Shown here piece by piece: positions 14,230 through 24,285 of a stretch of 64,000 bases of DNA. How positions within the stretch are numbered: position 1 is the first letter of the stretch; each line of letters starts with the position of its first letter. A program made the translations under genes and the position numbers. This stretch comes from Marinomonas sp. IMCC 4694 (GTDB lineage: Bacteria; Pseudomonadota; Gammaproteobacteria; Pseudomonadales; Marinomonadaceae): NCBI RefSeq assembly GCF_008122525.1, contig NZ_VSRV01000001.1, positions 992,001 through 1,056,000 of the forward strand, in the 5' to 3' direction. The notes beneath the pieces were generated by a model. It was not told where the DNA came from. It saw only the letters and a program-made list of their open reading frames with translations, and did no database searches.

Positions 14230-15666
14230 ATGACTGAGCAGATAGATAAGGCGCTGGCACGGGAATACGAAGCGGGCTTTGTGTCTGATGTAGAATCAGA
14301 GACCTTTGAGCCTGGCTTAAACGAAGGTGTTATTCGACGTATTTCAGCAATGAAAGGCGAGCCTGAGTGGATGCTTGAGTGGCGTTTGAGTGCATTTCGT
14401 GATTGGTTAGAAATGGAAGAGCCTGAATGGGCGTTAGTGGATTACCCTAAAATTGACTTCCAAGCGATTTCTTATTATTCCGCGCCGAAAAGCATGAAAG
14501 ACAAACCTAAGTCGTTGGATGAAGTCGATCCTGAACTATTGCGTACTTATGAAAAATTAGGCATCCCTCTTATCGAGCAGCAAATGTTGGCGGGTATTGC
14601 CGTCGATGCTGTGTTTGATTCTGTGTCGGTTGTCACCACTTTCCGTGAAAAGCTGGAAGAAGCCGGTGTGATTTTTTGCCCCATTTCTGAGGCACTTCAT
14701 CGGTTTCCAGATTTGGTCAAAAAATACATCGGCAGTGTTGTACCGAAAAAAGACAACTACTATGCTGCATTAAACTGCGCCGTTTTCACCGATGGCTCGT
14801 TCGTTTATATTCCTAAAGGCACTCGTTGCCCAATGGAATTGTCGACTTACTTTCGTATCAATGAGCAAAATACCGGTCAATTCGAGCGCACCTTGATTAT
14901 CGCCGACGAAGGCAGCCATGTGAGCTACTTAGAAGGCTGCACGGCGCCCCAGCGTGATGAAAATCAATTGCACGCCGCAGTAGTGGAATTGGTTGCGATG
15001 GACAACGCCGAGATCAAATATTCAACCGTGCAAAACTGGTATCCGGGTGATGAAAATGGCAAAGGCGGTATTTATAACTTTGTGACCAAACGTGGTATCT
15101 GTCACACCAGTGCCAAAATATCGTGGACACAAGTGGAAACTGGCTCTTCTGTGACTTGGAAATACCCAAGCTGTATTTTGAAAGGCGACAACAGCGTAGG
15201 CGAGTTTTATTCTGTAGCTCTGACCCGTGGCCGTCAGCAGGCGGACACGGGGACTAAGATGATTCACATTGGTAAAAACACCAAGTCGACGATTATTTCA
15301 AAAGGTATTTCAGCCGGACGAAGCAACAACAGCTATCGCGGTTTAGTGCGAATGAACCCAGGTGCGCAAGGCGCGCGTAATTTTACTCAATGTGACTCTT
15401 TATTGATCGGTGATCAAAGTGGCGCACATACTTTCCCTTACGTGGAAAGTCGTAACCCTTCTGCGATTATTGAGCACGAAGCCACGACATCAAAAGTCAG
15501 TGACGAGCAAATGTTTTTGTGCCGTCAGCGCGGTCTTGATCCTGAAAAAGCGGTCTCTATGATTGTGAATGGCTTCTGTAAAGAAGTGTTCAAAGAATTA
15601 CCCATGGAATTTGCCGTTGAAGCAGGCAAGTTACTAGAAATAAGCCTTGAAGGCTCTGTAGGTTAA
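14230..15666 (+). CDS. sufB: Fe-S assembly scaffold protein SufB
   Basis: This is the core subunit of the SufBC2D scaffold, which receives sulfur from SufS/SufE and builds Fe-S clusters in the cytoplasm. Length is 478 residues, normal for the family. The SufB/SufD beta-helix core carries [31 protein letters not shown] and the cysteine in [11 protein letters not shown] that corresponds to the cluster-assembly cysteine of E. coli SufB. I use the ATG at 14230; an in-frame GTG four codons upstream is the alternative. sufC follows after 13 bp. Confidence 0.97.
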   Translation: MTEQIDKALAREYEAGFVSDVESETFEPGLNEGVIRRISAMKGEPEWMLEWRLSAFRDWLEMEEPEWALVDYPKIDFQAISYYSAPKSMKDKPKSLDEVDPELLRTYEKLGIPLIEQQMLAGIAVDAVFDSVSVVTTFREKLEEAGVIFCPISEALHRFPDLVKKYIGSVVPKKDNYYAALNCAVFTDGSFVYIPKGTRCPMELSTYFRINEQNTGQFERTLIIADEGSHVSYLEGCTAPQRDENQLHAAVVELVAMDNAEIKYSTVQNWYPGDENGKGGIYNFVTKRGICHTSAKISWTQVETGSSVTWKYPSCILKGDNSVGEFYSVALTRGRQQADTGTKMIHIGKNTKSTIISKGISAGRSNNSYRGLVRMNPGAQGARNFTQCDSLLIGDQSGAHTFPYVESRNPSAIIEHEATTSKVSDEQMFLCRQRGLDPEKAVSMIVNGFCKEVFKELPMEFAVEAGKLLEISLEGSVG

Positions 15667-15679
15667 GGAATTATTAACG

Positions 15680-16465
15680 ATGTCGAACACCAAAAGTTTG
15701 TTGACGATAAAAGAGTTGCACGCCAGCGTAGAAGAAAAACAGATCATTAAAGGATTAAATCTGGATATTAAGCCAGGCGAAGTGCATGCCATTATGGGGC
15801 CAAATGGTGCCGGTAAAAGCACCCTGGGTTATGTGTTGTCTGGCCGTGACGGTTACAGCGTAGAAAGTGGTTCGGTCACGTTAAACGGTGAAGATCTGCT
15901 TGAAATGGAAACGGAAGACCGCGCACGTGCTGGTTTGTTCTTGGCGTTCCAGTACCCAGTTGAAATTCCAGGGGTTAGCAATTTAGAGTTCCTAAAAGCC
16001 TCTGTTGATGCCCAGCGCGAAGCACGTGGCGAAGAAGCCATTACGTCGGCGGAGTTTTTAAAAGAAGCCAAAGCCGCGTGCAAGCAAGTGAATCTGCCCA
16101 TTGCCTTTTTAAAGCGCGGTGTGAATGAAGGTTTCTCTGGTGGTGAGAAAAAACGCAACGAGTTGATGCAGATGTTATTGCTGAAGCCTAAGTTGTGCAT
16201 TCTGGATGAAACCGATTCAGGTTTGGATATCGACGCCTTGCAAGTAGTAGCGGAAGGCGTAAATAGCCAGCGCTCTGCGGATCGGAGCTTTATTGTGGTG
16301 ACCCATTATCAGCGTCTGTTGGATTACATTAAGCCTGATTTCGTGCATGTATTGTCTGACGGTAAAATCGTGAAAAGTGGCGATGCTTCTCTTGCACTTG
16401 AGTTAGAAGCGCAAGGGTATGCTTGGCTGCAAAAAGAGCCAAATGAAGACGAACTTGAGGGGTAA
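15680..16465 (+). CDS. sufC: Fe-S assembly ATPase SufC
   Basis: ABC-type ATPase of the SufBC2D complex. It has Walker A GPNGAGKST, the Q-loop region FQYPVEIPGV, the family-specific signature FSGGEKKRNE, Walker B LCILDETDSGLD and the H-loop in VVTHYQRLLDY. The SufC-specific DSGLDIDAL stretch after Walker B sets it apart from other ABC ATPases. It lies 3 bp before sufD, implying tight co-translation. Confidence 0.97.
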   Translation: MSNTKSLLTIKELHASVEEKQIIKGLNLDIKPGEVHAIMGPNGAGKSTLGYVLSGRDGYSVESGSVTLNGEDLLEMETEDRARAGLFLAFQYPVEIPGVSNLEFLKASVDAQREARGEEAITSAEFLKEAKAACKQVNLPIAFLKRGVNEGFSGGEKKRNELMQMLLLKPKLCILDETDSGLDIDALQVVAEGVNSQRSADRSFIVVTHYQRLLDYIKPDFVHVLSDGKIVKSGDASLALELEAQGYAWLQKEPNEDELEG

Positions 16466-16468
16466 TGC

Positions 16469-17740
16469 ATGAGTGAATGGTTAGAAAGCGCCATTACTCG
16501 AGCGCAGGGGATGGATGATTGGCTCGCGCCAAAGCGTGCCCACGCTCTTGATGTTTTAGCGAAGACCCCATGGCCAACGCGCAAAACAGAAGCGTGGCGC
16601 TATACGCCGCTGCGCTCAGTAGAGCGTTCGACAGCGAAAACAATCGCAAACAGCGCGATTAACACAGCGGTTTTAACGCCAACGCAGATCACGGATTTAT
16701 CGGCGATTGAATTGGTGTTTGTAAACGGTCAATTCGACAGTACTCAATTGTCGAGTGAGTTGCCTGCGGGTTTGTCAGTGTCATTGGGGCGAGATTTAGC
16801 CACAAGTGATCAAGCCGATGCGCTCCGTGTTTTTGCGGCAGTAAAGCCCGAGCGTCATCTATTTGGTTTGGTGAATGATGCATTGGCACAAGACGTATTG
16901 GTCGTGTCGGTTGCAGAAGGTGTTCATATCGATCAGCCGATCCGCATCAGCTCCTTGTCGAATCAGGGCGTTGAGTCCCATACTCGAGTGTTAGTGAGTT
17001 TGGCGGCGGGTTCTCGATTAACCGTGATTGAAGACAGCGCTTCCCAAGGCGACAGTTTAACAACCGCGTTTGTGGAATATCAGGTCGGATCAACCGCGCA
17101 ATTAGAGCATTATCGATTTGCATTGCAAATTGGCTCGAATGTATCGATTGGCGGCAGTCATTTTAACCTTTTTGATCACGCTAAAATGCACAGCACCCTC
17201 GTCGGGTTTGGTAGTGATTTGTCTCGTTTAGACACCGACATTATTCACGCCGGTGAATACGCTGATGCGAAATTGAACGCCATGTATTTGCTGGATGGCA
17301 AAGAGCTGTTTGATTTGCATGCAACGGTGGAGCACGCGAGCCCAAATGGCACCACAGAAGAGAACGTTCGCGGTATTGTGGCTGATCGTGCTCGTGCGGT
17401 GTTTAACGGTCGTATTCATATTCACCGTGACGCACAAAAGACCTTAGCGGAATTAAATAATCGCAATTTACTGTTGTCCGATAAGGCTGAGATTAATACC
17501 AAGCCAGAGCTGGAAATATACGCTGACGATGTGAAATGTGCTCATGGTGCCACCGTTGCTCAAATTGATAAGCAAGCTTTGTATTACCTGCAAACGCGCG
17601 GTGTGAGTCGTTCCAAGGCACAGGTGATGCTTAATTTTGGTTTTATCAACGAGCTGATTGATTTAATGCCCAATGCGGCGTTAGCGGAATGGGTTCGCCC
17701 CATGATTCGTGAGCGCTTTTTGCAAATGGAAGTAAACTAA
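16469..17740 (+). CDS. sufD: Fe-S assembly protein SufD
   Basis: Partner of SufB in the SufBC2D scaffold, needed for iron acquisition and cluster assembly. It is 423 residues, normal length. It has the N-terminal helical part with PTRKTEAWRYTPLR and the C-terminal core with AELNNRNLLLSDKAEINTKP and CAHGATV(A)QID, whose His corresponds to the conserved SufD histidine of the SufB-SufD interface. It lies directly between sufC and sufS. Confidence 0.96.
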   Translation: MSEWLESAITRAQGMDDWLAPKRAHALDVLAKTPWPTRKTEAWRYTPLRSVERSTAKTIANSAINTAVLTPTQITDLSAIELVFVNGQFDSTQLSSELPAGLSVSLGRDLATSDQADALRVFAAVKPERHLFGLVNDALAQDVLVVSVAEGVHIDQPIRISSLSNQGVESHTRVLVSLAAGSRLTVIEDSASQGDSLTTAFVEYQVGSTAQLEHYRFALQIGSNVSIGGSHFNLFDHAKMHSTLVGFGSDLSRLDTDIIHAGEYADAKLNAMYLLDGKELFDLHATVEHASPNGTTEENVRGIVADRARAVFNGRIHIHRDAQKTLAELNNRNLLLSDKAEINTKPELEIYADDVKCAHGATVAQIDKQALYYLQTRGVSRSKAQVMLNFGFINELIDLMPNAALAEWVRPMIRERFLQMEVN

Positions 17741-17752
17741 AGCGAGAATCGA

Positions 17753-18970
17753 ATGACGTTTGATGTAGCCGCTATCCGTGAGCAATTTCCTATTTTAAAA
17801 CGTGAAATTGACGGCAAACCACTGATTTATTTTGACAATGCTGCCACGACACAAAAACCGCAATGTGTTATTGATGCGCTGGTTGATTATTACTCAACCT
17901 GTAACTCAAATGTTCATCGTGGCGCACACCGTTTGGCAGATGAGGCCACGCGTCGTTTTGAAGATGCCCGTGACATAGTTAAAACCTTTATCAATGCGCC
18001 GAAGCGTGAAGAAGTGATTTGGACCACCGGCAGTACGGAAGGCATTAATATCGTAGCGAATGGCCTGCGTTCTATGTTGTCGCCAGGTGATGAAGTGATA
18101 ACGACGGGCATGGATCATCACGCTAATTTAGTGACTTGGCAGCAGGCGTGTAAAGCGTCTGGTGCGATCCTAAAAACGGTGCCAGTAACCGACGATGGCG
18201 AATTGGATCAGGATGCCTACGAGGCGTTGTTGAGTGATAAAACCAAGTTTGTGGCTTTTCCTCACGTTTCAAATGCCTTAGGTACGATTAATCCAGTGAA
18301 AGACATGACCGCCAAAGCGAAACAATGTGGTGCTTTGGTGTTGGTGGATGGGGCACAAGGCGCGGCACATGGTTGGGCTGATGTGCAAGATATTGGCTGT
18401 GATTTTTATGTTTTCTCTGGTCACAAGCTTTACGGTCCAATGGGCGTTGGTGTTCTTTGGGGGCGTGAATCTGTGCTTGAAAATTGGCCTGTCTGGCGTG
18501 TCGGTGGAGAAATGATTTCGACGGTTACTTTGCAAGACGCTACGTGGAATGTATTGCCTTATCGTTTTGAGGCAGGTACGCCGAATGTGGGTGGTGTGAT
18601 TGCTTTGGGTGAAGCCATTCGTTGGTTCAGTGCTTTAGATCACGATGCCGTGATTGCCCATGAAAAAGCGTTATTGGCCCACGCCACGGCGTTAGCGACC
18701 GAGTTTGATGGTTTGACTATCATTGGTACGGCGAAAGATAAAATTGGCGTACTAAGTTTTGTGCTTGATCATGGACATCCAGCCGATGTGGGTTTTTTGC
18801 TAGACCGCCAAGGCATTGCGGTGCGTACGGGTGACCATTGTGCTCAACCACTCATGGCACGATTTAATGTTCCGGGTACGGCGCGAGCGTCGTTTGCCGT
18901 TTATAATACCTTAGAAGAAGTTGATGCCTTGTTTGTTGCACTGAAAAAAGTGCGAACCATGTTGGCTTAG
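17753..18970 (+). CDS. sufS: Cysteine desulfurase SufS (type II)
   Basis: PLP enzyme that takes sulfur from cysteine and passes it to SufE for cluster assembly. The PLP lysine is Lys225 in FSGHKLYGP, and the catalytic cysteine is Cys363 in RTGDHCAQP. The RTGxHCA context with a short loop marks a type II (SufS/CsdA) enzyme. The length of 405 residues is typical. It needs the sufE product encoded 1 kb downstream. Confidence 0.97.
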   Translation: MTFDVAAIREQFPILKREIDGKPLIYFDNAATTQKPQCVIDALVDYYSTCNSNVHRGAHRLADEATRRFEDARDIVKTFINAPKREEVIWTTGSTEGINIVANGLRSMLSPGDEVITTGMDHHANLVTWQQACKASGAILKTVPVTDDGELDQDAYEALLSDKTKFVAFPHVSNALGTINPVKDMTAKAKQCGALVLVDGAQGAAHGWADVQDIGCDFYVFSGHKLYGPMGVGVLWGRESVLENWPVWRVGGEMISTVTLQDATWNVLPYRFEAGTPNVGGVIALGEAIRWFSALDHDAVIAHEKALLAHATALATEFDGLTIIGTAKDKIGVLSFVLDHGHPADVGFLLDRQGIAVRTGDHCAQPLMARFNVPGTARASFAVYNTLEEVDALFVALKKVRTMLA

Positions 18971-18979
18971 GAGAGTGAA

Positions 18980-19330
18980 ATGACAGTTGCAACTTTTGAC
19001 CCTGTTTCTAGCGTGTCGTTAACCGCTTCTGCGCAGAAATATTTTGCTTCAAAATTGGTGAAACAGCCCGGTAAACTCATCCGACTCAGCACCAAAGAAA
19101 GCGGTTGTACCGGTTTTGCTTACGTGCTGGATATTGTCGATATGGCCTCAGCAGAAGATACCGTGTTGGCATTTGGCGAGGTGAATTTGGCGGTAGACTC
19201 ACAGTCTGTTGTGATACTAAAAGGCACTGAAATTGATTTGGTGCGCGAGGGTGTCAATGAAGTCGTGAAATTTAAAAACCCTAACGTTGTAGCCGAATGT
19301 GGCTGTGGCGAAAGCTTTAGTGTGAGTTAA
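18980..19330 (+). CDS. sufA: A-type Fe-S carrier protein, SufA-like
   Basis: Carrier that moves assembled clusters to target proteins. All three conserved cysteines of the A-type fold are present: one in ESGCTGFAY and two in the C-terminal CGCGESF. The length of 116 residues fits SufA/IscA/ErpA. The position inside the suf operon, 9 bp after sufS with a GGAGAG ribosome site, favours SufA; sequence alone cannot separate it from IscA. Confidence 0.92.
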   Translation: MTVATFDPVSSVSLTASAQKYFASKLVKQPGKLIRLSTKESGCTGFAYVLDIVDMASAEDTVLAFGEVNLAVDSQSVVILKGTEIDLVREGVNEVVKFKNPNVVAECGCGESFSVS

Positions 19331-19334
19331 CGTC

Positions 19335-19865
19335 ATGCAAAAAATGGTAGTGACGAATCGTGCCTGTCCCGCACGACGAGTACCGAGCGGCGAGCCGACG
19401 AGTATTCCTGAAGGGCAGTTTATAACGATAAATCAAAGTCTGGGTGGTAATTATACCGTGACCTGGCAAGGCAACATGCTGCGCATCGATGGCACTGACG
19501 CCGAAGCGATTGGTCAAGAACCTGAAGTGCTGGATTTTGAAGATCATGGCACAGGTGACATTGATAAAGACCAAGTATGGCAAGCGCTGGACAGTATTTA
19601 TGATCCGGAAATCCCGATCAGTTTGGTGTCGCTCGGCTTGGTTTATAAGGTATCGGTAGATCAAGCGACGAAAGTGGCGTCTATCGATATGACGTTGACA
19701 GCGCCAGGTTGTGGCATGGGGCCGGTGTTGGTTGGTGATGTGAAATATCGAGTGGCGAAAGTGCCAAATGTGGCATCCGTCGTGGTGGATTTGGTGTTCG
19801 ATCCGCCTTGGTCTCGTGAGATGATGAGTGAAGAAGCGCAACTCGAAGCTGGCCTATTTTTTTAG
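19335..19865 (+). CDS. sufT: SufT, DUF59/MIP18-family Fe-S assembly factor
   Basis: 176-residue accessory factor of SUF systems. The N-terminal part (1-75) is the SufT-specific extension. The DUF59 domain (about 76-165) shows DPEIPISLVSLGLVY and the TLTAPGCGMGP cysteine motif, ending with VDLVFDPPWSREMMSEEA as in other MIP18 proteins. Known SufT proteins help Fe-S protein maturation. It starts 4 bp after the sufA-like gene and is the last gene before a terminator. Confidence 0.92.
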   Translation: MQKMVVTNRACPARRVPSGEPTSIPEGQFITINQSLGGNYTVTWQGNMLRIDGTDAEAIGQEPEVLDFEDHGTGDIDKDQVWQALDSIYDPEIPISLVSLGLVYKVSVDQATKVASIDMTLTAPGCGMGPVLVGDVKYRVAKVPNVASVVVDLVFDPPWSREMMSEEAQLEAGLFF

Positions 19866-19916
19866 AGGCTGTGTTTTGATTGCTTCGGTCGTTCGTTGAC
19901 ATCGCATACAATATGA

Positions 19917-19951
19917 AACGGCCTTAACGCCTTGTTGAGTGCCGTTTTTTT
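19917..19951 (+). terminator. Intrinsic terminator after sufT
   Basis: AACGGCCTTAAC pairs with GTTGAG-T-GCCGTT (one G-T pair, one bulge) around loop GCCTT and is followed by seven T. It separates the iscR-sufBCDSA-sufT unit from sufE, which begins 27 bp later. Readthrough would be needed for sufE unless it has its own promoter. Confidence 0.8.
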
Positions 19952-19977
19952 ATAGGCTTGCAAAAAAGAGAGTGGTT

Positions 19978-20403
19978 ATGGCTTTACCGAGTACCGAAGA
20001 CATTGTGGATGATTTGTTGTTTTTTGACGATTGGGAAGACAAATACAAATACATCATTGATCTTGGAAAATCCTTACCTGACTTTGATGACGCATGGCGA
20101 ACGCAGGAGCGTTTGGTAAAGGGTTGTCAGAGTAGTGTGTGGATACAGCTAGGCAGTGAACAAGACACCATAAAGGGTGAAGTGTTGGTGTTTGCCGTCG
20201 ACAGCGACGCGATTATTGTTCGCGGTCTATTGGGGTTGGTGCTGGCTGCGCTTAACCAAAAAACGCCGCAAGAGATTTTAGATTTTGATATCACGGCGTA
20301 TTTTGAGGAACTGGACCTTGAAAGGCATTTAAGCCCGACCCGTGGCAACGGCTTACGTTCTATTGTTGGTCGTATCAAAACTATTGCCCAAGCTGCGGCT
20401 TAA
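19978..20403 (+). CDS. sufE: SufE, sulfur acceptor for SufS
   Basis: Takes persulfide from SufS and delivers it to SufB. The active-site cysteine is Cys50 in LVKGCQSSVWIQ. The family features ALPSTEDIVDDL and LSPTRGNGLRSIVGRIK are present. I start at MALPSTED, with GAGAGTGG just upstream, not at the longer frame, whose first residues lie in the terminator tail. Length is then 141 residues, near E. coli SufE (138). Confidence 0.93.
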   Translation: MALPSTEDIVDDLLFFDDWEDKYKYIIDLGKSLPDFDDAWRTQERLVKGCQSSVWIQLGSEQDTIKGEVLVFAVDSDAIIVRGLLGLVLAALNQKTPQEILDFDITAYFEELDLERHLSPTRGNGLRSIVGRIKTIAQAAA

Positions 20404-20494
20404 TTAGTGAATGAAGCCATTAGTGAATGAGTGAATTAATGAGTTAATCGATCCTTGTTATAGCTCATCTTTACCCTATTTTGGAGCGCATTAC

Positions 20495-21649
20495 ATGAAC
20501 ACTCCGGTTTATCTTGATAATTCTGCGACGACACCAGTCGACCCTAGAGTGGCTGAGAAAATGATGGCTTGTCTGACTCAAGACGGTAACTTTGGCAATC
20601 CAGCGTCGCGTTCTCATCTGTTTGGTTGGCGCGCCGAAGAGGCCGTGGAAGAGGCTAGGTTGCAGGTGGCAAGTTTGATAAAGGCCGATTCTCGTGAGAT
20701 TGTGTGGACATCGGGGGCAACAGAAGCTAACAACTTGGCGTTAAAAGGGGTGGCTCGTGCGTATCGTCAGAAAGGGCGGCATATTATTACTTCAATGATC
20801 GAACATAAAGCCGTGTTAGACCCTTGCAAACAGCTTGAAAAAGACGGTTTTGAAGTAACCTATTTGCAACCAGATGGTCATGGCGTTATTTCTCTAAGCC
20901 AAGTGCAGGCTGCGCTTCGTGAAGACACTATTCTGGTGTCTTTGATGCATGGCAATAATGAGTTAGGTGTGCTGACAGACATTGCAGCGATTGGAGCCCT
21001 TACCCGAGCGCATGATGTTTTCTTCCATGTTGATGCGGCACAAACTACCGGAAAAATGGCAATTGATGTCAACGCAATGAACGTTGACTTGATGTCTTTA
21101 ACCGCCCATAAAACCTATGGGCCAAAAGGCATTGGTGCGTTGTTTGTCCGTCGCTCGCCGAAAGTGACATTGGACGCGCAAATTCATGGCGGTGGCCATG
21201 AGCGCGGCATGCGTTCTGGTACGTTGGCGACGCATCAAATTGTTGGGATGGGCGAAGCGTTCCGTTTGGCAGGGGAGGAGATGGAGCAAGATTGTGCTCG
21301 TATCAAAGCCTTGCGTGAGCGTTTGTGGGCATCCTTGAGTGAATTGCCAGGCGTGTACCTTAATGGCGACGCTGAGCAGCGCGTTGCCGGCGTGATCAAC
21401 GTGGGCTTTGCTGATGTGGACGGAGAAGTCCTATTGATGTCACTGGCCGATATCGCTGTGTCTTCTGGTTCTGCTTGCACGTCAGCGAGTTTAGAGCCTT
21501 CCTATGTTTTACGGGCCATTGGTCTAGCCGACGAATTAGCGCACAGTTCATTGCGTCTGTCCGTTGGGCGCTTCACCACCAAGGACGAGGTGGATTTCGT
21601 GGCCACTACCATCAAAAAAGCGATTCTGGCGCTGAGAGCGCTCCGTTAG
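20495..21649 (+). CDS. iscS: Cysteine desulfurase, IscS type, with shortened C-terminus
   Basis: Group I PLP-dependent cysteine desulfurase. The PLP lysine is Lys206 in [11 protein letters not shown] and the catalytic cysteine is Cys328 in [10 protein letters not shown], both at exactly the E. coli IscS numbers. The flexible IscS loop is kept. The protein is 384 residues and stops about 20 residues before the usual IscS end. It lacks the tail that in E. coli helps bind IscU. No iscU, hscBA or fdx is in the window. It may serve tRNA thiolation and thiamine rather than cluster assembly (inference). A NifS name would be equally defensible. Confidence 0.88.
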   Translation: MNTPVYLDNSATTPVDPRVAEKMMACLTQDGNFGNPASRSHLFGWRAEEAVEEARLQVASLIKADSREIVWTSGATEANNLALKGVARAYRQKGRHIITSMIEHKAVLDPCKQLEKDGFEVTYLQPDGHGVISLSQVQAALREDTILVSLMHGNNELGVLTDIAAIGALTRAHDVFFHVDAAQTTGKMAIDVNAMNVDLMSLTAHKTYGPKGIGALFVRRSPKVTLDAQIHGGGHERGMRSGTLATHQIVGMGEAFRLAGEEMEQDCARIKALRERLWASLSELPGVYLNGDAEQRVAGVINVGFADVDGEVLLMSLADIAVSSGSACTSASLEPSYVLRAIGLADELAHSSLRLSVGRFTTKDEVDFVATTIKKAILALRALR

Positions 21650-21725
21650 AGATAGTAGCGCGTGTTTTTACCGGGTTAACGCAAATATTATCGTTACGAT
21701 CATACAATTTTAGTCAATAGCTGCG

Positions 21726-21731
21726 TATAAT
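21726..21731 (+). promoter_or_regulatory. Probable ndk promoter -10 box
   Basis: A perfect TATAAT, preceded by TGCG (near an extended -10), lies 74 bp before the ndk ATG. A good -35 is not obvious (ATACAA at about 17 bp). The call is based on the -10 match and position. Confidence 0.5.
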
Positions 21732-21804
21732 ACGCGCGCTGAACTTTTATGTCCTGGGCCGTGTAAAACGCGTCGCCCCTTTAAATTTAATTTGGAGTTA
21801 TACC

Positions 21805-22212
21805 ATGGCGTTAGAACGCACTCTATCTATCATCAAACCCGATGCGGTTGCTAAAAACGTAATCGGCGAAATTTACACGCGTTTCGAGCGTGCTGGTTTT
21901 AAAATCGTTGAAGCTAAAATGATTCAACTAGACGACGAATTGGCGGGCGGTTTTTACGCTGAGCACAAAGAACGTCCTTTCTACAAAGATTTGGTTGCTT
22001 TCATGACGTCTGGCCCTGTTGTGGTTTCTGTTCTTGAAGGTGAGGGCGCTGTTCTTCGTCACCGTGAACTTATGGGTGCTACCAACCCTAAAGAAGCGAC
22101 AGCGGGTACTTTGCGTGCAGATTACGCAACCTCTATCGATGCTAATGCTGTTCACGGCTCTGATTCTGTTGAATCAGCAACACGTGAAATTGCTTACTTC
22201 TTCGGTAAGTAA
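21805..22212 (+). CDS. ndk: Nucleoside diphosphate kinase
   Basis: Transfers the gamma phosphate of ATP to other NDPs via a phospho-histidine. The catalytic His117 is in NAVHGSDS, and the start [12 protein letters not shown] and [11 protein letters not shown] are family signatures. At 135 residues it is slightly shorter than E. coli Ndk (143) and ends at FFGK, a common natural variation. The ATG is preceded by TTGGAG. It appears monocistronic, between its own promoter and two terminators. Confidence 0.97.
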   Translation: MALERTLSIIKPDAVAKNVIGEIYTRFERAGFKIVEAKMIQLDDELAGGFYAEHKERPFYKDLVAFMTSGPVVVSVLEGEGAVLRHRELMGATNPKEATAGTLRADYATSIDANAVHGSDSVESATREIAYFFGK

Positions 22213-22248
22213 TTGACAGCGAGGACGTTTGTGTCTGAGCTGAATTGT

Positions 22249-22274
22249 AAAAGCGGGCGCGAGCCCGCTTTTTT
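22249..22274 (+). terminator. Intrinsic terminator 1 after ndk
   Basis: AAAGCGGGC / GCCCGCTTT stem with GCGA tetraloop and six T. It is a textbook terminator, 37 bp after ndk. Confidence 0.95.
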
Positions 22275-22280
22275 ACAGAG

Positions 22281-22317
22281 GCTTCTGAAAAGACCTTTCT
22301 TTTCAGAAGCTTTTTTC
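22281..22317 (+). terminator. Intrinsic terminator 2 after ndk
   Basis: A perfect 12-bp stem GCTTCTGAAAAG / CTTTTCAGAAGC, loop ACCTTT, then T6. It lies 6 bp after the first terminator, so ndk transcription is stopped twice before rlmN. Confidence 0.92.
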
Positions 22318-22357
22318 GTTTACATTTAATGCTAACCACAGCAAGCGATATTGAATT

Positions 22358-23473
22358 ATGACTGATCTACAAAAAATAAACCTATTGGGTTTATCCCCAG
22401 AAAAACTGATTGAGTTCTTTGAATCTATTGGCGAAAAAAAATTTCGTGCGACTCAGGTGATCAAATGGATTCACCAAAAAGGCGCGGAGAATTTCGACGA
22501 GATGACCGACGTCAGTAAGGCGTTGCGCGCTAAGTTAGAGCAAATCTGTGAGATTCGCGGGCCAGAAGTGGTGTCGCAAACTATTTCAGCTGACGGAACA
22601 CGTAAGTGGATTATTCGAACCGAGGGCGGCAAAAACGATTGCGTTGAAACCGTGTTGATCCCCGATGGAGACCGCGCAACGTTATGCGTCTCTTCGCAGG
22701 TTGGCTGCTCTTTAGATTGCAGTTTTTGTTCAACCGGCAAACAGGGGTTTAACCGTAATCTAACGCCGGCTGAAATCATTGGTCAGGTGTGGATTGCGAT
22801 TAAATCCTTTGGTCCGATGGACCCTAATGGTCCTCGTCGTGTGACCAATGTCGTGATGATGGGGATGGGTGAGCCACTGATGAACTTTGAGCCTGTCGTC
22901 GATGCCATGATTCTTATGATGCACGACCACGCTTATGGCTTGTCTAAGCGTCGAGTTACACTAAGCACCTCTGGCGTGGTGCCCAAAATTTATGAATTGG
23001 TAAAGCGTACTGACGTATCTTTGGCGGTGTCATTGCACGCGCCGAACGACGCTTTGCGCAACGAGTTGGTGCCGATTAATAAAAAATACCCGATTGCAGA
23101 ACTGCTTGAAGCGTGTCAGTTTTATTTGGCAAATCTGCCCGATAAGCGCCATATTACGATCGAATACACCTTAATGTCTGGCGTAAATGACAACGAGGAG
23201 CAAGCGCATGAACTGGCTGAGTTGTTAAACGTCCTTGAGTGTAAGATTAATTTGATTCCTTTTAATCCGTTCCCTCATTCAGGTTATGAGAAGCCATCAA
23301 ATAATCGTACTCGTCGCTTTCAAAAAATCTTAGCGGATGCCGGTTATACCGTCACGGTGCGCACTACTCGCGGTGATGATATCGATGCAGCTTGTGGCCA
23401 GCTGGTAGGAGATTTTCAAGATAAAACACGTCGCAGCCAGAAATACATTGAACTGAGAGAAATCAAAAGCTAA
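22358..23473 (+). CDS. rlmN: RlmN, 23S rRNA A2503 / tRNA A37 C2-methyltransferase
   Basis: Radical-SAM methyltransferase acting on 23S rRNA A2503 and on tRNA. The 4Fe-4S motif [11 protein letters not shown] lies near residue 119-127. [14 protein letters not shown] and the C-terminal [15 protein letters not shown], with the catalytic cysteine, are RlmN marks. The 371-residue length is normal. It opens the conserved rlmN-pilF-rodZ-ispG-hisS-yfgM-bamB-der order of gammaproteobacteria. Confidence 0.97.
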   Translation: MTDLQKINLLGLSPEKLIEFFESIGEKKFRATQVIKWIHQKGAENFDEMTDVSKALRAKLEQICEIRGPEVVSQTISADGTRKWIIRTEGGKNDCVETVLIPDGDRATLCVSSQVGCSLDCSFCSTGKQGFNRNLTPAEIIGQVWIAIKSFGPMDPNGPRRVTNVVMMGMGEPLMNFEPVVDAMILMMHDHAYGLSKRRVTLSTSGVVPKIYELVKRTDVSLAVSLHAPNDALRNELVPINKKYPIAELLEACQFYLANLPDKRHITIEYTLMSGVNDNEEQAHELAELLNVLECKINLIPFNPFPHSGYEKPSNNRTRRFQKILADAGYTVTVRTTRGDDIDAACGQLVGDFQDKTRRSQKYIELREIKS

Positions 23474-23558
23474 CGTGGTTTGACTATTTGAATGTTCTTT
23501 CACAAGAAGGTTTGTTAAAAACGTTCTTGTTAAGAATGTGTATGACAAGGATGTCAAT

Positions 23559-24281
23559 ATGCGATTGAAAATGCTGTTTTTTGTTTTTTTGTCCTGCTTG
23601 AGTGCTTCTTGCGCCTACCAAACGGTGTCGCCGCCGGGTGCTTACGTTGATCCTTCGAAACGCTTGTCTGTTGCTCAGGCGCATCTTTTTCTGGGGCAGT
23701 GGGCACTGGCAAAAAGACAGCTGGATTACCTTGCTGTTGCTGATCAAGACCAGTCATATTGGCGTCTTTTAAGTTTGTATTGGTTGAGTGCAGAGCAGGA
23801 TAGTGAGGCAATGCTGGTTCATCAAGAGGCATTACGAAAATACCCTGATGATGATTTTATTTGGAATAACTACGGTGTTCTTTTAGGAAAGCAGAAACGC
23901 TGGAATGAAGCATGTGAGGCGTTTGAAACAGCAAGACGTTTCGGCTTAGCAAAACGACAATCTGTGCAAATAAATCTCTCACGCTGTGCACTGCGTCAGA
24001 AAGACGTAAACTTAGCTGAAATCTATCTCAAACAGGCAAAAGAAATTGCGGATTTGCCTCTGATTGGTTTGATGACAGAGCTCAATCTTGTTTTAATACA
24101 GGGTAATACTGACAAAGCTCGCAAAATTGTCGATTTTATCCAAGCTAATACTGACATGGCCACAGAGTCGGTCTATTTCAATGAATACAACTGTCTGTCG
24201 TGGTATTTAAGCGCACACGAGACTGACCTTACATCGTATTCTGCAGCGAGCCTTTTTACATGCCTAGATGGCACAAGGTAA
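23559..24281 (+). CDS. pilF: PilF/PilW-like type IV pilus biogenesis lipoprotein
   Basis: Outer-membrane TPR lipoprotein that in Pseudomonas places the PilQ secretin. The start MRLKMLFFVFLSCLSASC gives a signal peptide with lipobox LSASC, so the mature protein begins at that cysteine. TPR-like helix pairs follow (WNNYGVLLGKQKRWNEACEAFETA). I chose the ATG with AAGGA at good spacing over one seven codons upstream. The name rests on position between rlmN and rodZ and the lipoprotein-TPR layout. Confidence 0.85.
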   Translation: MRLKMLFFVFLSCLSASCAYQTVSPPGAYVDPSKRLSVAQAHLFLGQWALAKRQLDYLAVADQDQSYWRLLSLYWLSAEQDSEAMLVHQEALRKYPDDDFIWNNYGVLLGKQKRWNEACEAFETARRFGLAKRQSVQINLSRCALRQKDVNLAEIYLKQAKEIADLPLIGLMTELNLVLIQGNTDKARKIVDFIQANTDMATESVYFNEYNCLSWYLSAHETDLTSYSAASLFTCLDGTR

Positions 24282-24285
24282 TAAC

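Noticed and set aside
19867..19912. A sigma70 promoter for sufE (TTGACA near 19896 with TACAAT at 19907)
   Set aside because: The spacing is only 5 bp, and the hairpin terminator follows before sufE, so it cannot serve as its promoter in that form.
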